From Endomychus coccineus (taxonomy: Eukaryota > Arthropoda > Insecta > Coleoptera > Endomychidae), in contig OY294070.1 of NCBI GenBank assembly GCA_958510875.1, positions 48,202,078 to 48,266,077 on the forward strand: a DNA stretch of 64,000 nucleotides. The letters are read 5' to 3'. Positions 31,239 through 42,328 of this stretch are shown piece by piece. The position numbers were made by a program, and so were the translations under genes. The notes beneath the pieces were generated by a model. It had not been told where the DNA came from. It searched no databases and was given only the letters and a program-made list of their open reading frames with translations. Position 1 is the first letter of the stretch. The number at the start of each line of letters is the position of its first letter.

Positions 31239-33739
31239 TTATACTTATATATTTGATCAATATTAAATATTCCCGTTATTTTTCCATTTTCAGGATTCAT
31301 TAATTTATAACTGTTTTGAACATTTTCATTTATTACCACATATGGACCTTCAAAAGCAAAACATAATTTTCCACATATATTCTTTTCATTATCAGTCACT
31401 CTCATTGCTCTTACTATTACTAATTTACCTTCTTCAAATTTAATTAACTTCCCTCTTTTTCTCATTTCCCTAGTCATATACTTTCTTGCATTTCTTTCTA
31501 ACCTATTACTGATATCTTTCAAAATTTCATTTCGTTCTACTGAATTTTCATCTAACCATTTTCTATCAGGTTATTTGCCTTTCATAATTAATACAGGTGT
31601 TTCCTCTGTTATAGTATTTGGACAATGATTTAAACATTTTTCTACTCTGGATATTGATCCATCTCATTGACGATGTTTACCCTCACAAGATATCCTTAGA
31701 TATTTTATAACTTCCTGTATATATCGCTCTGATGGATTGGATTGAGGATGTCTTATGCTTGTTAATTGATAAAAAATTAAATTCCTTTTACAAAAATACT
31801 TAAAACGTAGGTTTTTAAAATATGTTGCATTATCTGTAATTAATTTCCTTGGCATACCAATTCCCTCAAAATACTTTTCGAAATTATGCATTACTTCTTT
31901 ACTTTTGGTTGTTTTACAAGGGTATAATTTTATGTATTTAGAAAATAAATCTACTACAACTAAAATATGTCTATTTCCTTTTTCAGTTATTATTAGCTCA
32001 CTTAAAAAATCTATTGCTACTATTTCTAAACATTCTTTTACTATTATACTTTTTGCTATATTGTGATTAACTATATTTTTAGGCTTAGCTCTTTGACATA
32101 TATCACATTTCTGTGTGATTTCTTTTGCTAATTGATAATCTCCTTTTCCTATATAATTTTCCCTGAATATGAGCCACATTGTCCTTGCTCCTATATGATT
32201 AAATTCGTCATGTAAATGATTTAAAATTTTAAAAGTTAGATCTTGATTTATTCTATATAATTCTTTCCTACCTATATCTTGTAAATAAATTCCCTCTTTA
32301 AATTTATATTTTTTCTTATCATTTTCAGATAATATATTTTGATTTTTCTTAATGCTATCTAATGAAAATAAACCTCTTACTTCTAGTAAAATATTTGCTC
32401 CTACTTTATATTTTCTTTTATCAATTTTCAAATTTCCCTCTTCCCTAGTTAAAGTATCAGCTATTATATTTAATTTTCCTGGAATATGCTTTATTTCAAA
32501 GTCATATTCCTGCAATAACAAAATCCATCTTTGAATTCTACTGTTAACAAACCTGTTTTTAAATATACTTGTAAGTGCACTATCATCAGTTTCTACTCTT
32601 ACTTTATTCCCTAACAAATGAAATCTTAATTTCTTTACACAAAAAACTATGCTTGCTAATTCTAATTCAGTGACACTGTAATTCTTTTCATGTACTTTTG
32701 TCATTCTAGACACAAAACTTATGGGAACTTCTTCATTATTTTGTTTCTGTAATAAAACACCACTGAATCTTTGTTTGGAAGCATCTGTTCTTAATATGAA
32801 AGGTTTATCACACTGTGCATGGTAAACTTTTAATTTTTGAATGAAAATATCTCTTAAATTTTGAAATGCTTCGTGTCTTTCATTATCCCATTTCCATTTT
32901 ACCCCTTTCTTGAGTAATTCTACTAATTTAATTTCTTTCTGACTTAAATCAGGAATGAGCCTTTTGAAATAATTTATCGAACCTAGGAATCCCCTTAAAG
33001 TTTTAAGATTCGTGGGTCTCTTGAAATTCTTAATTACATCTAACCTATCTTCATCCATTTCTAAACCTTCCTTCGTTAACTTATAACCCAAAAATTTAAC
33101 TTCTGTTTTATAAAACTCACATTTATCAATATTTATTTTCAAACCTGCTATATCCAATTCATTTAAAACTATTTTTATATGATCTTTATGATCTTCTACT
33201 GTTTTAGAAAATATTAGTATGTCATCTATATAATGAACTACAAAAATTTCAAATCTATTTAATATCTTATTCATACTTCTAACTAACGCACTGCATGCAC
33301 TTTGAATACCAAAAGGCGTAACTTTAAAACGATACACTTCTCCATCTATCATAAAACCAGTGTAATCTCTACTATCTAATGAAATATTTGCTCCTACTCT
33401 ATATTTGAACGTTCTATATGCACTTTGAATACCTAAAGGTTTATCTTTAAATCTATACACTTTTGATTTTATCATGATGTCAGTGTATTTTCTAGAACTT
33501 TCGTGTAGTGGAATCAACCAGAAACTATGTCTTAAATCAATTTTACTAAAAATTTGTGCCCCAACTATTCTACCAAAGATTGTCTCTATATTTTTAAGAG
33601 CTTCATATTGTGGTACTGAAAACTTGTTTAATGTTCGCGCATCTAAACATAATCTAATGTCACCATTTGACTTTTTTGCTATTACAATAGGGTTTATATA
33701 TTTTGTTTTACTTCTTTCTATAATATTTTGTTCTAGCAT
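31235..33739 (-). pseudogene. pol: pol of element 2: RT, RNase H and integrase, with two in-frame stops
   Basis: One reading frame runs from 33,739 to 31,235 with only two stop codons, at 31,664-31,666 and 31,571-31,573. Domains in order: RT with the catalytic YIDD (FVVHYIDDILIFS) near 33,230; RNase H with TDAS, a TELE block and TDDSAL; an integrase zinc region (H...H...CDIC); an integrase core with DFLSEL, TDNATYF and a Glu in NPSERYIQE; and a basic integrase tail. The RT carries an unusual in-frame insertion of about 123 bp at 33,371-33,496. The two stops fall between the integrase core and tail. It would copy RNA and insert cDNA if intact. As it stands the integrase tail is cut off. Confidence 0.85.
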
Positions 33740-33950
33740 TTCACAAGATTTTTTCTCTTACATTTTCTATATACTTGAATGGAATTGAATAATTCTTGGA
33801 TTTAAAATTTTCAATTTCTTTGACTTGGAATTTATGAATATAATTACTAGCTATACGAGTTTATCTATTATTAGACCTTTATGTTGTGAAATTATTCCTG
33901 AAATTATTCCCCTATAATTCTCGGACACTTTTATCTGCGAGATTATTTCA

Positions 33951-34349
33951 TTAAAATTTCTGCTTAAGTCTTTTATTTCGACCGCATTTATTATATTGCA
34001 ACCCTTCTTTTGGTTTATCAATACTTTCATCTTCCCCCTTCCCTATCTTTATAATTTCATTTAACAACATTATTTCCTTTTCCTCGTAATCTATAATAAT
34101 TCCATGCTTTTCTAATTCATCTGTTCCCATTACAATATCCAATTTCATATTTTGTACTATAAATAACTGCATTTCTAGATTTGATTTCCCTATTATAATA
34201 TTTTCAGTAATCATTTTTGATACTTCAGTAATTTTCTTTCCACTAACATTTATTAACTCTACTTTTGGTATTTTTAATTGATTTGTTATATTTAATTCGG
34301 ACAATAGTTCTTCCCTTATTAAAGATATTTCTGATCCTGTATCACACAA
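33951..34349 (-). pseudogene. protease region of element 2
   Basis: It encodes an aspartic protease start (CDTGSEIS) closely matching element 1, then runs out of frame near 34,010, where one extra base is present compared with element 1. A further single-base deletion near 33,862 and another indel near 33,750 separate it from the RT frame. Confidence 0.8.
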
Positions 34350-34558
34350 TATTTCTATTTCCTTCCCTTTTAAAAAACCTTTTAATTTAATTAAACCTAT
34401 ACTTTCTTTTTCTTCCCTTTCCTGTTCGTTGTCAATGTATTCCCTATGATGTTCGTATAATACATTAACTTGGTATTCGTGCTTTATTGAAAATCCTGAT
34501 TTTGTTGATTGTTTTGACTTGAAGAGTCTTCCCTTTCCCTTTCACTTTCAATTCTACT

Positions 34559-35765
34559 TCAGTTTATTTCCCTTTGATTATTTTGATTTCTATCTTCATT
34601 TCTATTTTCATTTCTATTATTATTATTTTGGTTTCTATTATCCCTATATCTATTCCTATTTGGATTAGCATTATTTCCATTATATCTATTTTCCCTATTA
34701 TTATAATAATTTTGATTTCTATTATCCTTATTTCTAAATTTATTTTGGTAACTATTATTTTGGAATCTATTATTGTTGTTATTATTTTCCTGTCCTCTTT
34801 CATTATAGTTATTATTTCCCCTATAATTATTCCTATTATCATTATATCCATTTTGTTGCCTAGTTCCTATGTTATTTTTATTATCAATCCTGTTCAAATA
34901 TGATAATAATTGATTCATGTTTTTTAAATTTGAAATGGCTATTGCCTCAGATATTTGACTCTTATACTGTTGAGATGTACAACACTATCTCTTCCTCTCT
35001 CATTTTAGGTTCTAAGTATTGTGCTTCATTATATAGTGTTAGTGCATAAGCACTCATGCTTTTTCTAGTTCCCTCTATATATTTATTAAAATACAACCTC
35101 TCTCGACATTTCGATTGTTTATTTTCACGACAAAAATTCCTCAAAAATTCATCTACAAATTCATCTAAACTATTCTCTTTATAATTGAACCACAACAATG
35201 GTTCATCAACCAATCGTTCTCTTATTAACTTTTTCATCTTCTCTATATTCCTTACATCCTGTACCTCATTTCTTGAGTCTTTTACAAAAATACATGGGTG
35301 TAATATTCTTATATTCCCATTAAATTTAATTGTGCTTTCATAACCCACATTTCTCTATTCTACTTGCATTCTCTCTTCAGATCTACTCTCAATTCTTTTT
35401 ATTCTTTCATCCTGTTCATTTATCATTTTATCCTAATTTTCTTTCATACTTTGTACATTCACATTCACATTCTCTTCAATATTCTTCCCCATATCATTCA
35501 TTCGATTTTCAATAATATCTATTTCTTTTTCTACATTATTAAACTTTCTATTTACAAAGCTATTATATTCATCTAACTTATAATCTATTCTTTCCTCAAC
35601 ATGTTTTCTAATTTCCTTTTTCTCAGTTTCAACTTCTTTCATTATTTCCTCAGTTCTTTTATCAAATTTATCATTCACTCTCTTAATTTCATCTCTTATT
35701 GCAATCATACCTTGTTCAATTTTAGCATTTGTTTCATTTGTACTTTGTTCAATTTTTTCATTCAA
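34559..35765 (-). pseudogene. gag: gag of element 2, broken
   Basis: Three minus-strand pieces match the element 1 Gag: the coiled-coil N-terminus (35,765-35,433), the capsid-like part (35,348-34,962) and the Asn/Arg-rich tail (34,918-34,559). Breaks are an in-frame stop near 35,430, a 2-bp deletion near 34,965 and a TGA at 34,559-34,561. There is no zinc knuckle here either. Confidence 0.8.
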
Positions 35766-35839
35766 TAAACAATCTTTCTCAAAATATAGGGAACCCTGCG
35801 GACACTAAAAATATGTCAACGTCTTCCTTAATATCTTAC

Positions 35840-35883
35840 CTGTCATTCTGGTGGATATGCAAGACAAGCTTGTCAATTTTTTC
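35840..35883 (-). other. possible 44-bp mini-exon
   Basis: On the minus strand an acceptor tctttcag precedes 35,883 and a donor gtaagat follows 35,840. The enclosed 44 bp read EKIDKLVLHIHQND in the phase left by the SF3B3-like exon upstream. This does not match the next part of SF3B3 as I recall it, so it may be a cryptic exon or belong to another gene. Confidence 0.3.
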
Positions 35884-35940
35884 CTGAAAGATAAACATAA
35901 TGTTAATGTCCGCTGGAAATAAATAATATGATCACATTAC

Positions 35941-36080
35941 CTGTACCAAAGCATGATCACCAAGAGCAGAACAAGATAATGTTGGAGTGGTCCCAAGAAA
36001 TCCACTGTTTGTTACCTCACCAATAGACAATACCAATATAGCATTGACGGAAGATACAATGATGTATGCATCAAATTCAT
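35941..36080 (-). pseudogene. SF3B3: single exon resembling splicing factor 3B subunit 3
   Basis: The minus strand shows a canonical acceptor (ttgctttgcag) before 36,080, 140 bp of open sequence, and a donor (gtaatg) after 35,941. The translation includes [20 protein letters not shown] and [15 protein letters not shown] and ends GDHALVQ. This matches the middle WD-like repeat region of SF3B3, a spliceosomal U2 snRNP protein, with few changes but apparently four codons missing after SIGE. Intron signals on both sides show genomic DNA capture, not a retrocopy. No neighbouring SF3B3 exon is present, so it is a displaced fragment between transposons. Confidence 0.7.
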
Positions 36081-36121
36081 CTGCAAAGCAATATATTATA
36101 TGAATGATATGGAACACAACT

Positions 36122-37500
36122 TCAGATGTTTATCATAGTTACTAGCATTATCAGGCTTGCTAGCTGTGATTTCTCACCATTCTTGAACAAAGGGATGACG
36201 GTTGATCTTTTGAAAAGAGTGAGGACTCCACCCGTTCCAAACATTTTATTTATTAGAAAGCATATTGGTTTTGCAATGGAATCGACGGTCGCTTTGAGGA
36301 CTTCATTAGTTATTAAATTCGGCCAAAGAGATTTTTTGCTATTTAAATTGTTAATTATGTGCATTACCTCATTGACGTCTGCTGCTTCTAAGAACGTAGA
36401 GTTAACTATTGATTTGTTTTTGAATTTAACATTACATTTTTTAAATTTTTCTGCTAGTTGTTGTCCTACATTTGAAAAGTAATTATTAAAACAATTAGCA
36501 ATTTCCTTTTTGTGAGTGACTTCATTTCCATCTTCTTGTTTTATAACATTAACTTGAGTATCTTTGTCTTTATGGCTATTTGAAAGATCTTTGATAATAT
36601 CCCATAATATTTTTGGAGATTGGACATTGATTGCTATTCATTTTATGTTTGTAATATAAGATTTTAGATTTTTTAACTAACGAATTGATCTTATTTCGGT
36701 ATGTATAATATTTATCTTTGGCTTCTAGATTATTTGGGTGTTTTAGAAATTCTTGAAAATATTGGTCCCTTACATTTATAGATTTTATTAGGCCGTGGTA
36801 GTTTATTGTTACATTTATATATTATACTAGATTTTTGGATGAGTTCCTGATATTCGCTAATGAATTTATTAGTGGCTTCCTCAATATTATCACAGTTCTC
36901 GTAAATCTCATCCCCTTTATGTGTTTTGGCGTACATAGCTAATTTATCATAATCAATTTTACTTATATATTTATCGGGTATTTTCCGTTTTCTTCATTTA
37001 TTATATTATTCAACTAGCATTAATTATGTAGTGATCAGTAATACTACTATGGCCTCTATATTTTTATTATTTTGTGATTTACTTTTGAAAAATATATGAT
37101 TAATACAAGATGATGTATAGTTAGTAACTCTAGTATAGTTATTGATCAGTGACTCCAACCCGAATTCTGCCATTGTATCCAGGTAATTGCTTACATCTTC
37201 CCGGTTTTATGTTAAGATATCTATGTTAATATCACCAACAATGAAGTTATAATGATGATATTTTGTTACGAATTATTTTATTTTCCAGATGTATTTGGAG
37301 GTGTTCAGTAAAGTTTAGAGGACATGAAGAGGGAAAACGATAAATAGAAAGTATATTGATTAATTTGTCACCAATCTGAATATCTAAATCTATACAATTT
37401 GTTTCAGCAATTTTGCATGAAGTGAGGTTAGAGATGCAAATGTTATTTTCAACATGAACGATTGTACCATCATTTTGGTTACTATGGTCAATAGTTGAGA
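36122..37500 (-). mobile_element. LINE fragment (CR1/Jockey-like): endonuclease end and RT start
   Basis: The minus strand from about 37,260 encodes endonuclease-like blocks (GDINIDIL, a SSCINHIF block) with breaks. Then come a pre-RT region (36,936-36,730, ending GPIFSRISKTPK) and the RT start STVIPLFKNGEKSQL near 36,190. The fragment ends abruptly at 36,122, before the RT active site. It is therefore truncated at its 3' side, which is unusual for a LINE and points to later rearrangement. Confidence 0.7.
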
Positions 37501-37508
37501 ATGTTTTG

Positions 37509-37615
37509 TATCATCAATCAGGTTCAGCAACACCGATGATGTAACGCCATGTACACAACGTTTATTGCTTTTGGCATAGCATGAAATAGTACACTTTTAT
37601 TCTGTTCTGTTGTGA
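37509..37615 (+). repeat. repeat X, right half
   Basis: The reverse complement of 39,637-39,796: caggttcagcaacaccgatg, atgtaacg, then ttgcttttggcatagcatg, then ttctgttctgttgtg. It continues the X sequence that breaks off at 28,983. Confidence 0.7.
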
Positions 37616-38264
37616 ACAACTGGAATATTCATGGAAAGAAGAAATTACTATATCCAGCTTTGAGGAAATGAGATGAAGAGAATAATCAATGAAACTAATG
37701 AAGACAGGTTCATGTTATTTTGCAATAATTACAAGAGGCAAGTGAAACAGATCATGTCAACTATTTAACTACGTATCAATAATAAGTATGAAAATTTTCT
37801 TGTAGATCTAAAATATATTGTTTTTGTTCTAGGTCTTATTTTCAGAATTAAGGAAGAATTTAAATATGGGCCCCACTGTTACATTTATCAATCAACACAA
37901 ACATGGCATTAAACATTTAAACAACCTACAATATGTATGCAAATTTTATATTAATCACTACCAGTGTGTTAGTGTCCTGAATATGCAATAAAGTGTACCA
38001 TGTGTACGCATGTGCACTGATAGGAATGTATGAAAAGCGAATAAGAACTAACTCTGTTTTAGATGAAGTTTTGAAGTAGGTATTAAACCATAACATGATG
38101 AGGAAAACACCGAGTTTATCGGAAGAGGTCCAGACACAATAGTAAATGAAGTTTATTTTAAGTAGGGGAATTTTGACTCGTACGATTAGTAAATTGCACA
38201 GAATGTTCCGTCTTTGAAACAATGTCTATTTTCCATCACCATAAAATTCAAAATATGTACTTTT
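37616..38264. other. no gene recognised
   Basis: AT-rich DNA between repeat X and the hAT insertion. No supported coding region. Confidence 0.5.
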
Positions 38265-38272
38265 TGTAGAAT

Positions 38273-39215
38273 CAGGCGCGTAGGAGCCGGGGGGGCAGAT
38301 GGGTCAGTTGCCCCCCCACATTTTATACTGGGGGGGCAAAGACTGCCTTTTGCCCCCCCAAGATTCAGTTGTAATTTTTTGTAATTTACACGCAAAATGA
38401 ATATTCTAATTGTTTTAAGGTGAAATATTATATATTGTTACCAAAATGGTTTTGAATTGCTCAACAATATTCTCCCACTATGAGAAAATTGAGTGATCTT
38501 TGTATAAGACTTCAGTGAACCGTTTGAGTGTATTATTCGCAAAATCCCTAATCTAGTAATAATCGAATGACATTAGTGGACGTGTGAACGAGCGCGTAGC
38601 GACATCTACCGTGATCAGTGCTGACTAAGTTGGTCGTTGTGATTCCATCGAGTTTTGTCGTACGAAAATCAAAGTATCAAAGTAACGAACTCTAATGTCC
38701 ACACCGTACATCAATCCGGCTGAAGGTAAGAAGGTATTTATATTTCAAGTTAATTAATTAGACTATTTAGCATGATACTGCACCCATCAATTTTACACAA
38801 TTTGTCCTAACCTATTCACTACGCGAACAAACGGGCAGCGCCGTTCTTCGAATCCTCCAGAAACTATTCAACCGCTTTTAAACATAAACATGGTATGATT
38901 ACATGGTTTTATTTGTGCGGTAGTATGCTTATTATTATTGCCATAATTATGACGGTTCCAATGCAGCTCCAGCGTGGCGTGGCCAGTAGCTCCTTATTGT
39001 ACATATCACTGCAGCCCACATAACAAAATATTACAATAAATGTTGTATTGATTTGTTTAAATAATATTATTTGTTTATCTGTTCATATTATACGTATTTG
39101 CAATACAAAGTGTAATTTCTTCGTATGTTTTGAATAATGCTTAGCCCCTCCCCTCCCCCTCCCTCCGCCACTGAATTTTTGCCCCCCCAAAAAAAATTTG
39201 GTTCCTACGCCTCTG
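38273..39215. mobile_element. non-autonomous hAT element with perfect 8-bp target duplication
   Basis: The left end CAGGCGCGTAGGAGCC and the reverse complement of the right end, CAGAGGCGTAGGAACC, are near-identical. Both are followed inward by runs of G or C (gggggggc). TGTAGAAT flanks both sides exactly (38,265-38,272; 39,216-39,223). The 943-bp interior has no transposase. The perfect duplication suggests a fairly recent insertion. Confidence 0.85.
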
Positions 39216-39223
39216 TGTAGAAT

Positions 39224-39636
39224 GTAGTTATTTATTTGTATATACATATTATAATTAATGAATTGATAGATAAATAAACCAGAATAAACCTACCGAAAAA
39301 GAGGTTAGTAAAACAGAAATATACTAAAACATTTTTTCTGACGTTCGAATTCATTTCAATATGTAGATATTACATATGTTGATGGGTCAATAAATTTTAT
39401 ACGTTTACATAATCGAAGGTTATTTATACTTTCAAAATGAGTGAGAATAGATTAGAATAATAGAATAAAAGAATACAATCATTCAAACATATTTCTGCAC
39501 TTTTGAGCTATGAAATCTTTTTACCAAATCATCAAAAATTGTTTGTCGCATGATATCTGACTGGTTACAAAGTAGAGATAATGAATCAAGAATATTTTAG
39601 CACATGTTTACTTGCTGACAGGTAGATTCCTATTCG
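39224..39636. other. no gene recognised
   Basis: AT-rich flank of the hAT element; nothing supported. Confidence 0.45.
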
Positions 39637-39886
39637 ACAGAACAGAATAAGTTTAAATTAGTTTTTTGAGTGCCCCTGTCGATGCGACTCTAAGCGATTG
39701 CCTTGTATTCAATGTAAATGAAATATGACATATCATGCTGTGCCAAAAGCAATCACCGTTTTGTACATTACGTTACATCATCGGTGTTGCTGAACCTGAG
39801 TGATAATTCCTCATACTAATATATTAGCCTAAGCGCCTCCAGTGGCGAATGATCAATATATATAGAAAGATATTCAATATATTATT
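39637..39886 (-). repeat. repeat X, uninterrupted copy in inverse orientation
   Basis: It contains both halves of X joined: ccaaaagcaatcacc, then acatcatcggtgttgctgaa, then attcctcat and agcgcctccagtggcga. It shows what X looks like without the 8.5-kb block, apart from an extra segment of about 90 bp at 39,650-39,735. Confidence 0.7.
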
Positions 39887-40935
39887 AAGAAACCTCTTTT
39901 GATTTATTTTGCCCCACGCTGTGGTGACAATTGTTAAGAAAAGGTCTTTTTAGCTTATTATTTATTATGAATTATTTGATTAATTTGATTCTTTCCATGT
40001 TTTGAATTCTACCGGCTAGCTTTCTTATTGTATTTTATTTATTTTGAATCTTTTGTTTGTTTTGAATTGAATAATGAATTTTACCTTTTTATTTTTATAT
40101 TGAATTATATATGGAATTAAACACAATGTTCTTTGAATGTTAAAACTTTTAATATTTAAATTTCTATGACTCTAATTTATCTCGTGTATCAATTTTTTCA
40201 ATGTTATGTTCAAATAGATCTATGATCTAACCTCAAAATTATTCACTATTTATCTTTGTTTACAAAGTTATAATCTACAATCTTTCTTTCAGATTTACAG
40301 GCAGATAATAATACAATGGAGAAATAATAAATAAACTTACGTTTAGTTTATATCCAAGAATATGTTTTAAAATGTAGGCAATGTTCACTTGGCTTGATCT
40401 CCTTATTAATTTGATAATTCACTTTAACCGTAGGTGAACAATTTCTCTGCTATTCACAATAAACACAGGTAAACTATGGTTACTTCTTTTGAAATCAGGA
40501 ACTGTTGAAAATTGTTAACTTAGTTTTATTCTTTTTATTAAAGATACAAAACTCTTTAATGATGTTTGGAACTTTATCGAAGGCTGGCTATCGTTCGATG
40601 TTACTTATGAATTGTAGGTTATTGTAACCTTTAAACTTTGTTCGGAGACTTGGAACACTACTTGACTTGTAGAAATTATTTATTTGCTTCGGTTACTTTC
40701 AACCTTACGAAGCTACTGGAACACTTGGGTTCACCGATGTTTATCCATTAAACTAAGGTTATGGAAACTTTATGAGTTGCTTGAGTACCTTGACTCTTCA
40801 GATGTTGATGGCTAACTGACTTGGCTTGTCTCCAGATGCCTTTTATAGGCCTTCAAAACCGATGCTACTTGATGTCATATTCAACCTATCAGGTGCTTTC
40901 TTCACCTATCAAGAATGCTTTGATGATTGTTTAGT
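39886..40935 (-). repeat. third LTR fragment of the element 1 family
   Basis: It aligns with the LTR of element 1 from the outer primer-site echo (gccccacgctgtggtgac at 39,911) through ttctaccggctagc to a block about tttcttcacctatcaag. It then loses similarity near 40,935, so the U3 end is missing. No internal sequence follows. It is more diverged from element 1 than the two element 1 LTRs are from each other. Confidence 0.85.
40840..40849 (-). promoter_or_regulatory. conserved LTR TATA box
   Basis: CCTATAAAAG-type block (minus strand gcctataaaag) at the same place as in the LTRs of element 1, conserved although the surroundings have diverged. Confidence 0.5.
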
Positions 40936-42269
40936 GTCACACTTTTGGCATGGCTTATGAAGAATATTGCTTTACAATTTTTATTGACGTTGATGCACAA
41001 GATCGAATGAACAACGCTAGTATCTTTGTTTGTATAACCCTTTGTCGAAAAATGTTACGAAGGGAACTTCGCTTCCACCAGGCAAACTCATGCCAGGACG
41101 ACAACAGAGCATACCATATGTTTAGGTGATGATGAATTCATTCTTAGTACCTCAATTTTGAAACCATGCCAAGGCTCTGCCGTGCACGAATAATTAATTG
41201 TAGGAAACATTATTGACATTTTAACATCTGCATTCCGTGTAAACGCTAGTGAAAAAAGCTATCATTTGCATAACATGTGCTCTACTTCATAATTTTCTAA
41301 GGCGAAGTACTAGATCTAGACTAATTATACTCGAACGCAGCTTATGATTATGAAGCAGATGAACATTTCAAACCTGGAATATGGTGTTAAGACACCAGAA
41401 ATACATCACTTGCCCCCTTCCTAGGATACCCAAAAAACGAAACCGTCCCAGGAAGCAAAAGATATTCAAAAGTAGTATGACAATCCTTATAAGCAATGGA
41501 GCAATTGAAAATATGTTGATTAACCAATAATAATTTGTGAAAATCGAACTTTCAATACTTATTTCATTTAAAAATAAAAATTATGATTGTATTGTATAAT
41601 CGAACTTGATGATTGTTATAACGAACGAGATCTCAGGCAGGTCTCGCGTAACCCGATATCTCGTATCCGGGGCATTAACTTTTTTGCCAGCAAGGAAGTA
41701 TGCTTAACGGCATAAGCGCAGCACGAGGCCCGTGGAACTTTTTCCCTGAGTCAGGGGAAAACCACGTGGAATTGAAAAGAACCTTTACGGACCGTTATTG
41801 CGCCTAGTCTTATTTGCAATAATTCAAGTCATATATGTTTTACCTACACTCCACACTCAAAGTGATTAAAATATTTTTAATTTCCTTTTCATTATTGTTG
41901 AGATAAGGTTATAAGTAATTTTTTAGTCAAGGCAAGTAGAATTTTAATCCAGGTTAACTTTTATTCCTAAGATCACATTATTTCGAAATCAATTAATTAA
42001 CTTAGTAATGTTGCAGATTAAATTCAAGTAACCAGATTGAGATTAAACTAATATAATTTGTGTTCATATAAATCAAGGAAGACATTCTTCAAATTAAATT
42101 GAGTCCAGAAGAGTGCTACCTACGTTAAATTTAGCTTGTAGTATTGCGTAGGGGTAGTTTGAAGCATTGTATTGGCTAATAGTTAGAATCCAGTTGTGAA
42201 GAAATTTTACACGTAGTACTTGTGCGACAGGAAATATTTGTTTCTTGGGGTAAAACAGCGAAGGACTTG

Positions 42270-42270
<1 letters not shown>
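40936..42270. other. no gene recognised
   Basis: Mostly AT-rich. A more GC-rich stretch at 41,620-41,820 has no open frame or repeat structure that I recognise. Confidence 0.45.

Positions 42271-42272
<2 letters not shown>

Positions 42273-42326
<54 letters not shown>
42273..42326 (+). repeat. (GA)n microsatellite
   Basis: About 27 uninterrupted GA units. Open frames through it on both strands are artefacts of the dinucleotide. Confidence 0.95.

Positions 42327-42328
<2 letters not shown>

Larger units (their letters stand above)
28984..35775 (-). mobile_element. older relative of element 1, truncated (element 2)
   Basis: A minus-strand LTR element of the same family: one LTR (left, 3' side), polypurine tract, pol, protease, gag. 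The 5' LTR and leader are missing beyond about 35,775. It carries stops, frameshifts, an internal RT duplication and a Helitron insertion, so it is clearly older than element 1. It preserves the RNase H and integrase regions that element 1 has lost. Confidence 0.9.
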
